This document shows positions 29,801 through 34,082 of a stretch of DNA of 34,082 nt, piece by piece. Position numbers and translations under genes: made by a program. The notes beneath the pieces are model-generated. The model saw nothing but the letters and a program-made list of their open reading frames with translations. It had not been told where the DNA came from and searched no databases. The DNA comes from a virus. The number at the start of each line of letters is the position of its first letter. Positions within the stretch are counted from its first letter, which is position 1. The DNA lies in the IMG/VR virus record IMGVR_UViG_3300048121_001500, positions 1 through 34,082 of that record, one strand, 5' to 3'.

Positions 29801-32213
29801 AACCAGTAACATTGCCAGTAACATTGCCAGTTAAGTTTCCACTAAAAGAAGGTGCTGTAACACCACCAACAAAAGTACCTGATCCATCTGTATTATTTAA
29901 ACGAATCATAACACTATTAGTTTCACCACCAACATCAGTTGCTATTGCACCACTTTGTGAACCTGACCTAGTAAAATCAAAAGAGTTAATAGGATTATTG
30001 TGCCATATACCCCAACTTGGTGTATTTTCTTGATAAAGCCAAGGTGATGATTCGCCAGAACTAGGGTTTACCGATCTTAAAAATACTGGATAAGTTGTGC
30101 TAGAATCTGCTTGTAATCTTATACCCTCAGCACTTGAGCCACCATCCATTTCTAAAGCAGTTCCATCTTTTGTACTTATAATAGTTCCAACAAAATTAAC
30201 TGAACCACTAGCATAAACTTTAATCAAATGATCAACACCCCAATGTCCAATAGACACATAGTTGCTATCACTAGCATCAGAATCCCAATTATAACCTATA
30301 TAACCAGAATTTTTTGAACTAGCTGATTCACCAACAACAATTAAATTGGTTTGACCACTTGTAACATTTGCTGCAAATGCCTCAATACTATGAACAAATG
30401 CACTACTAGCGGGGTTATTAATAGCAAGTGTTGGTGAGGCGGCTAAACCAGAGCTTACCATTATAACATCATCTAAAAACTTAGATGTTCCATCAATAAA
30501 TAATTGACTAGCTGTTGAATCCCATCTAATACTAGCATCATTTGATGTGTCGTTACCAAAATATAATTTAAGATTGTCAACAATTAGTGGTGACCTTCCA
30601 TATATAATTCTTTGTTCACCCCCGTCCAACCTCATATATTCAGTCAAACCAGCTGGATCAGAACCATCATCTAATTGAAATTTAATATTACCATCATCAA
30701 CGAATGAATTAAATATTAAATCACCAGTATTTATTCTAAATAACGTATTAGTTTCATTATGATATGCTCTAAAATCTGTTGAACTACCCAATACAAGTTC
30801 ATCATTATCTTGTATAATTAAATCATTTGTTCCAGATGTATTTCCAGCACCTAAAACACTAGATAGCGTTGGTGTGGGTACTGTCTGATCATCAACGTAT
30901 TTTTTTGTGGCAAAGTTTAAATCACTAGTCGGAGCAATACCAGTTACTAAACCAGTAAAATTTCCAGTCGTTCCAGAAATTGTGCCGCCAGTTACATTAC
31001 CAGTTAATGCACCTATAAAATTTGCCGCTTTTATTTTGCCATCTGTTGAAGGTGTTCCAGCTCCACTATACCGTCCATAGTGTAAAGCACCTGATACATC
31101 CATCCATAAAGAAGCTGAATATTTATCTCCCCAGTGAAAATTTAAATTAGGAGCATATTTATCTGCGGTTTCAGTTCCTTGTACATTGCCTCGTTCTAAT
31201 ATACTAATAGGTGAGTTTTGCCAGTCATCATTATTTGTTGTGCCTCCTAAAACAGTTTCAAAAGATGACATACCACCTATAAAAGTACCAGTAGTTCCGC
31301 TTATAGGTTTTGAAAATACTATGTTTTCTGTGCCGCCATCAATTCTCATGTATTCAGTAGTGTAACCTTGACCATCATCTGTTTGGAAACTAATATCGGA
31401 ATCATTAGCATTATTTCTAAAAACTATATTTCCAGTATCATTAAAAAATACAGAATTTACTTGATTATGATAAATTTGCATATCACCATTATCACCTAAA
31501 AGTAGTTTTTGATCATCAATAATTTTTAAATCACTTGCACCAGATGAATTACCAGCACTTAAAACAGAGCTTAATGTTGGCGTTGGAATCGTTTGATCAT
31601 CTACATATTTTTTAGTAGCAAAATTTAAATCTGAGGTTGGTGCAATACCAGATACCAAACCAGTGAACGTACCAGTTGTACCAGATATTGTGCCGCCAGT
31701 TACATTACCCTCTAAATTAGCTACAAGAGTTCCAACTGTATATCCACTAGCAGTTGTATCAACAGTTGTTGTTGGCTCAGTAGATGTGCCTATAAATAGC
31801 TTAAACTTGTCATCGCTAGCATCATTAAATAAACCTTTGTATTTAGTGCCAGTAGCAACGTACTTGCCAAACAAACCAATATCTAGTGTATTTGCTGTAT
31901 TGTCTTTAGCTAGTTTTATTAAAGGGTCTTCGACTTGTAAATCGGTTACATTTAAATATGTTAATGTACCATTTACAGTTAAGTTGCCAGATATTATAAG
32001 ATTGCCACCGATTTTAGCATTACCGCTAGTGTGAAATTGATATGCTGGAGTTATGCCTATTCCAAATCTCGAAGTAGATAAATAGATACTAGAACTATTA
32101 CCAACACCATCACTAAGAATTTTTGCAGTACCGCTAAGGTTGGAATTGTCGCCAATTTTTAAAATTGCATTATAAGTATCTTGAACCCTTAATCCAGTAA
32201 ATGTAGTTGCCAT
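26817..32213 (-). CDS. Giant tail fibre with S74 intramolecular chaperone
   Basis: The protein is 1798 residues, the largest in the window. It is made of beta-rich repeats: two copies of a unit around APTSDLNFATKKYVDDQT with LSSVL.AGN and EYMR.DGG (about 236 residues apart), and five copies of a short IFYD..(N/D)..YY..P element in the second half. At about 1700, SDKRVKENIKTIDNALDKV starts a Peptidase_S74 domain (SDkR.KenI..i...l..v..l.gv.y), which folds the trimer and usually cuts itself off before that Ser. It should form the receptor-binding fibre. Confidence 0.92.
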   Translation of the reverse strand: MATTFTGLRVQDTYNAILKIGDNSNLSGTAKILSDGVGNSSSIYLSTSRFGIGITPAYQFHTSGNAKIGGNLIISGNLTVNGTLTYLNVTDLQVEDPLIKLAKDNTANTLDIGLFGKYVATGTKYKGLFNDASDDKFKLFIGTSTEPTTTVDTTASGYTVGTLVANLEGNVTGGTISGTTGTFTGLVSGIAPTSDLNFATKKYVDDQTIPTPTLSSVLSAGNSSGASDLKIIDDQKLLLGDNGDMQIYHNQVNSVFFNDTGNIVFRNNANDSDISFQTDDGQGYTTEYMRIDGGTENIVFSKPISGTTGTFIGGMSSFETVLGGTTNNDDWQNSPISILERGNVQGTETADKYAPNLNFHWGDKYSASLWMDVSGALHYGRYSGAGTPSTDGKIKAANFIGALTGNVTGGTISGTTGNFTGLVTGIAPTSDLNFATKKYVDDQTVPTPTLSSVLGAGNTSGTNDLIIQDNDELVLGSSTDFRAYHNETNTLFRINTGDLIFNSFVDDGNIKFQLDDGSDPAGLTEYMRLDGGEQRIIYGRSPLIVDNLKLYFGNDTSNDASIRWDSTASQLFIDGTSKFLDDVIMVSSGLAASPTLAINNPASSAFVHSIEAFAANVTSGQTNLIVVGESASSKNSGYIGYNWDSDASDSNYVSIGHWGVDHLIKVYASGSVNFVGTIISTKDGTALEMDGGSSAEGIRLQADSSTTYPVFLRSVNPSSGESSPWLYQENTPSWGIWHNNPINSFDFTRSGSQSGAIATDVGGETNSVMIRLNNTDGSGTFVGGVTAPSFSGNLTGNVTGNVTGSASLNVLKAGDTMTGTLQINSNDSGEGDNLKIYSTTQHQYPQIFSDSTREAMWNYKNDTATWYVGIRNSLQLIGAKSAFAFYNTTDGATVGGYSTAGDHYAKNSSRSKIFYDLDNVNFYYDPATGSVQQYTYNVSGTSGNYGSQIIVGQTSVNLPYTLQDSNHRPVLAATGNYPVLHLNHTSNTNTNHGPTIQFTHNGVTDDRQWVIGSTGDGISLDIGFSSDDYYATGNDYNPHNGISGYRGKTYMRFRENGNIGLGASNGGWGGISGGNPAYAIDTKGTLYNNTDVRAPIFYAHDDINYYLDPASTSASLNVAGSATFGGDVYGKSVNAAYSQLYRFGGIFFTWDSDTYGTDFYHSITSTHNGVYGDNITMNSYGKVRINFDSNNNDSADFSIGTHTTGASNTLLALDSAGSCIVVGDVRSPVFYDSNNTAYYGYFASASRMSRINGGNGDNPAFVCVANASYGAGTELEIGGWSTTTTVSKIRNSNGNLHIDSKQGNDIYLQHYPTGNVRIGGGGGYLLSYNSVRSPIFYDSDDTGYYLDPNSTNISLNVAGRIQTSSTGLAASPAFEINCPSSSAFIHTAEVFTPNMTSGQTNLFGIGKSGSTRQTGYVGYYWSANASNNNFISLGHWGVDHLFRVYGDVITSQVSFRGSADVRGTIFYDTNDTSYYVNPNAGSEIYDLKLKGANHKYLEIDPTGNYESMVRYMGASGGDWYVGKRTSTSSSSNSGISTSDYHFYSVTSGKTVGGVTSNGGIHAQYFGFTVGDPAATFTYNDTTTRSKVYVSSQYPVITINCSTNTNSNHGGTLQFVASGYDSNAQWVIGSGGTCQFLDFGFGQPSNKNPHVGISGYQGKTMMRMIKSGKVGIGGNWGTYGSGNPSYDLDVLGTIRASSDVIAFSDKRVKENIKTIDNALDKVTKLRGVTYTRKDIEDKSTKVGVIAQEVLEILPEVVNQDDKGMYSVAYGNIVGVLIEAVKEQQKQINELTNIIDKLNK
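30590..31003 (-). repeat. Fibre repeat unit, copy 2
   Basis: It encodes NVTGGTISGTTGNFTGLV, APTSDLNFATKKYVDDQT, PTLSSVLGAGNTSG and EYMRLDGG, matching copy 1 at 31310-31710 at protein level. The copies are about 710 bases apart. Confidence 0.75.
31310..31710 (-). repeat. Fibre repeat unit, copy 1
   Basis: It encodes NVTGGTISGTTGTFTGLV, APTSDLNFATKKYVDDQT, PTLSSVLSAGNSSG and EYMRIDGG. The bases have diverged at third positions while the protein is kept, so the duplication is not recent or has been under selection. Confidence 0.75.
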
Positions 32214-32245
32214 ATTGTATTTTTTACAAATTTAAGCAATTTCGT

Positions 32246-32377
32246 TTACCTTTGTTTCCCTTGCCCTTTATACTTTTTTTTAAACCCAGTTTGTCCTTTA
32301 CTAGCATTTTTAGAATGGACACCCTTTCTTTTTTTTCTTGTGTTTGCTCTAAATGTTTGAGTTATGTTTTTTGCCAT
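32246..32377 (-). CDS. Small very basic protein, 43 residues
   Basis: The frame reads MAKNITQTFRANTRKKRKGV, then HSKNASKGQTGFKKKYKGQG and KQR. The layout (T-Q-T-F start, basic middle with R-K-G-V-H-S-K, and an end YkGQGk) is a recurrent small-protein type in marine flavophages and pelagiphages. Its ATG overlaps the holin stop (TAATG). It may be a nucleic acid-associated virion protein; this is inferred from charge only. Confidence 0.75.
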   Translation of the reverse strand: MAKNITQTFRANTRKKRKGVHSKNASKGQTGFKKKYKGQGKQR

Positions 32378-32835
32378 TATTTTTTAAATATGCTACTTGA
32401 TTTTTCAGCTGTTCGGCCACCAAAATAAGCCAATACTACGGCCATCATTACCTTTTCAAATGTATCGTTCCATGTGGCCCCAATGTGAAATGGCACACTT
32501 TCAATACTATCTAATATACCAGCTAAACTAAATACAACAATACACCACACTAAAACCATAGGTCGCACATTTTTGCTTAGCCATGAATCACTAATTGAAT
32601 CGGCTTGCCACCTATTTGTCACAGCTTCAATCTCCTTATTCTGTTGCTCATAAATCATTTGTTGGAGCTTAATTTTATCTTCATTTGATATTTTGGATTT
32701 ACCAATTTCTGCTAGTGCTTCTTGTGGCGAGTTAACACCACTTAATACTTTACCTAACGTTGGATTTATCATTGATGCGGCACCGAATAATAATTTACCA
32801 ACTGTTGTTTCTTTGAATTTCTTTTTATCACTCAT
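32377..32835 (-). CDS. Holin of the 3TM type (PF11351-like)
   Basis: The protein is 152 residues from ATG at 32835 (the longer frame begins at TTG). The soluble N-terminal half has LGKVLSGVNSPQEALAEIGK and KIKLQQMIYEQQNKEIEAVT; then ADSISDSWLSKNVRPMVLVW starts the membrane region with hydrophobic segments VLVWCIVVFSLAGIL and MMAVVLAYFGGRTAEK. The pattern D..S.sw.sk.vRP......g.R..EK is that of the gene-transfer-agent-type 3TM holins. It would permit the M15 peptidase to reach the wall. Confidence 0.85.
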   Translation of the reverse strand: MSDKKKFKETTVGKLLFGAASMINPTLGKVLSGVNSPQEALAEIGKSKISNEDKIKLQQMIYEQQNKEIEAVTNRWQADSISDSWLSKNVRPMVLVWCIVVFSLAGILDSIESVPFHIGATWNDTFEKVMMAVVLAYFGGRTAEKSSSIFKK

Positions 32836-32983
32836 TATTAAAAAATCTAAAATGTAAACCAAATAAAATTAGATATATATTAAGCTCTGCATATTCTGTT
32901 TGCTCATCATCTGGATAATATGAAAAACCTAATAATGGTCCACTACTAATAATATCTAATATGCCAAATTGAAAATTATCCAT
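32828..32983 (-). CDS. Small protein, 51 residues, in the lysis block
   Basis: The frame reads MDNFQFGILDIISSGPLLGF, then SYYPDDEQTEYAELNIYLIL and FGLHFRFFNNE. The pattern LlGF.YYp.de...y.El.iyl......f is common for short proteins next to lysis genes of marine Bacteroidetes phages. It overlaps the M15 gene end by eight bases and the holin start by eight bases. It may be membrane-associated (NIYLILFGLHFRFF). Function unknown. Confidence 0.7.
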   Translation of the reverse strand: MDNFQFGILDIISSGPLLGFSYYPDDEQTEYAELNIYLILFGLHFRFFNNE

Positions 32984-33440
32984 TTGTAATATCAATGTAT
33001 TTTGTTTTTCCCTTATCTCTAACCGCTTTTAATATTCTGTTTCTATTTACAGAATCACTAACATAGCTAACATGAACCCAATCTGGGTTTGTTGAATCCC
33101 CAAATTCCCAAATCATTTGATCAAAGCTTAAATTATCTTTTATGTAATTAAACATTTCAGCATTTGATTTATGACCGTAAATATCATCAATATCCATAGC
33201 TTTACCCTCACAATGTTGGCTTTTAGACGAGCCACCAATTGCTTTATTTAAAGTTTCTGATCTATAAAAGCTATTAATTTTAATAGGACCATTTGCCCAC
33301 TTTCTTAGCGGCTCAAATACATTTTCGGCAACAAGTTTCATATTAGTTAAAATATTGCCATCTGGTGTATTAGCTAATCCAAGTCGCATAGCTGTTATGC
33401 TTTTTGTTGCTTCCTTTTCTGAAATATGTTTACTAATCAT
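32976..33440 (-). CDS. M15-family peptidase, probable endolysin
   Basis: The protein is 154 residues. The M15 zinc site is clear: INSFYRSETLNKAIGGSSKS, then QHCEGKAMDID (H76 and D83) and PDWVHVSYV (H123). These ligands and the SxHxxGxAxDi pattern are those of L,D- or D,D-carboxypeptidases that cut peptidoglycan peptides. No signal peptide is seen, so release depends on the holin. It overlaps the thioredoxin-like gene (ATGA). Confidence 0.92.
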   Translation of the reverse strand: MISKHISEKEATKSITAMRLGLANTPDGNILTNMKLVAENVFEPLRKWANGPIKINSFYRSETLNKAIGGSSKSQHCEGKAMDIDDIYGHKSNAEMFNYIKDNLSFDQMIWEFGDSTNPDWVHVSYVSDSVNRNRILKAVRDKGKTKYIDITNG

Positions 33441-33754
33441 CTAATTTTATTTATAATGTTTTGCATCTCCATTGTTGAAGCTTTAATTTTAAATGATAAA
33501 TCAGCAGTATATTGCATTCTAACTCTGCCAGTTTTATCAATTATAACAATTACTGGAACAGCACTAATGCTTTTTTGTACATCTTTTGGCTGGTCCTTTA
33601 AGTAGCTATACTTAACAACAACACCGTTCAGATTACTTAAATCAAAATTGTTTCTTTCATTCCACTTTGCATTAATCTGCAAAACAGTAATATCTTGAGC
33701 TTTAACACAAACCGCAACTAATACAAATATCACACATAATATATATTTTTTCAT
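33437..33754 (-). CDS. Exported thioredoxin-fold protein without a CxxC
   Basis: The protein is 105 residues. A signal peptide is clear: KKYILCVIFVLVAVCVKAQ, cleaved after about Ala19. The mature part starts DITVLQINAKWNERNNF, has LKDQPKDVQKSISAVPVIVI and IDKTGRVRMQY. The VLQiNa.W start and the cis-Pro loop VPViVi.d..G are thioredoxin-like, but the usual WCGPC is replaced by WNERN, so redox activity is unlikely. Such proteins occur with lysis genes of marine phages; their role is not known. It overlaps both neighbours. Confidence 0.75.
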   Translation of the reverse strand: MKKYILCVIFVLVAVCVKAQDITVLQINAKWNERNNFDLSNLNGVVVKYSYLKDQPKDVQKSISAVPVIVIIDKTGRVRMQYTADLSFKIKASTMEMQNIINKIR

Positions 33755-34032
33755 TTACTTATTATTTCAAATAATTTTTCATCAATATTTTTCAGAGCAT
33801 CGCTATTTTCCTCAACTTTTTTACCAGTATTCATAATTGTTTCCCTAATTAATTGATCTTTTAAATCGTATTCAGTTCGACTAATTTCTGGCTCTGGCAA
33901 CAACTTAGCTTCCTCAATATCGGCTTGTAAAGCAAACCACATTCCAATTAATGACGCCATACCAGCTCCAATAGCTATCAATGTTTTTATACTAATATTT
34001 AAGCTAGTATCTTCATTTAATTCTTTACTCAT
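33751..34032 (-). CDS. Single-helix membrane protein with a coiled-coil tail
   Basis: The protein is 93 residues: a short polar head, a hydrophobic helix at about 16-35 (KTLIAIGAGMASLIGMWFAL), then an acidic stretch and a coiled-coil end (KVEENSDALKNIDEKLFEII). This is the layout of small proteins beside lysis genes in flavophages; it could be a pinholin-like or spanin-like part. The start overlaps the stop of the edge fragment upstream (AATGAGTAA), so they are coupled. Confidence 0.7.
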   Translation of the reverse strand: MSKELNEDTSLNISIKTLIAIGAGMASLIGMWFALQADIEEAKLLPEPEISRTEYDLKDQLIRETIMNTGKKVEENSDALKNIDEKLFEIISK

Positions 34033-34082
34033 TTTTATTCTTTTTTATTTTTTGTATTGTATAAATTATTGTAGCTAGTAGT
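34025..34082 (-). CDS. C-terminal part of a small membrane protein, cut by the window edge
   Basis: The frame CTA CTA GCT ACA ATA ATT encodes LLATIIYTIQKIKKNKNE and stops inside the start of the next gene. A hydrophobic segment with a basic end is the typical end of a one- or two-helix membrane protein. It has no start in the window. I infer that it is the rest of the protein begun at 69-1, with a short missing piece whose length would be 3n+2 bases. Confidence 0.45.
   Translation of the reverse strand, partial: LLATIIYTIQKIKKNKNE

Noticed and set aside
31663-32034. Plus-strand frames opposite the tail fibre, also near 29755-30033 and 28163-28369
   Set aside because: They mirror repetitive Gly/Thr-rich fibre codons and have no neighbours or start signals.
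1-34082. CRISPR array, integrase, insertion sequence or attachment site
   Set aside because: I saw no regularly spaced repeats, no recombinase or transposase motifs and no terminal inverted repeats on either strand.

Overview
The window looks like a nearly complete genome of a tailed, siphovirus-type phage, probably infecting a marine Bacteroidetes (Flavobacteriia-like) host. Four things point to this host: strongly AT-rich DNA, promoters of the TTG/TAnnTTTG type, few recognisable Shine-Dalgarno sites, and protein types typical of uncultured marine flavophages. Every gene I can support lies on the minus strand, so transcription runs from high to low coordinates. I see no integrase, CI-type repressor, tRNA or CRISPR, so a lytic lifestyle is the simplest reading.

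In transcription order, an early block starts at a promoter near 19410. It encodes a small HTH protein, a likely single-strand annealing protein and an SSB-like protein (with a terminator after it), small unknowns, a RecE/lambda-type PD-(D/E)XK exonuclease, a protein holding only the DnaA DNA-binding domain, a VRR-NUC nuclease, a winged-helix replication protein, another nuclease-like protein, a fused primase-helicase and a zinc-ribbon peptide. It ends in a four-domain set at 12283-9977: ParB-like, ABC ATPase, Mom-like GNAT and formyltransferase. I infer that this set is a DNA base-modification cassette. Its ATPase and GNAT parts are separated by a -1 frame change inside a run of ten A's, so they may be made as one fusion protein.

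The late block begins with the terminase genes at 9503-7990. It continues through portal, MuF protein, prohead protease and HK97 capsid (7944-3429), then an accessory patch (3382-1948), then head-tail connectors and tail completion (1924-71). The accessory patch has its own promoter and is cut by three terminator-like hairpins. It holds five peptides of 36 to 58 residues, a GC-rich structured RNA candidate and a PD-(D/E)XK nuclease.

The two window ends carry what look like the two halves of one small membrane protein, so the molecule is probably circular or circularly permuted with only a short piece missing. From the right end the late block continues with a lysis-like set (34032-32377: membrane proteins, thioredoxin-fold protein, M15 peptidase, 3TM holin). 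After it come a very large tail fibre with an S74 chaperone (32213-26817), fibre-associated proteins, two tandem tail-tube paralogues, a G/GT tail assembly chaperone with a lambda-type slippery heptamer, the tape measure protein and a large distal tail protein. A terminator at 19464-19499 closes the late block just before the early promoter.

Ten genes or gene ends given here are short and were found by reading the strand directly: the edge fragments and those at 2612, 2751, 2893, 3291, 12643, 16485, 32377 and 32983, plus the -1 frame extension of the tail chaperone. Several starts were moved inward from TTG codons to a better-placed ATG.
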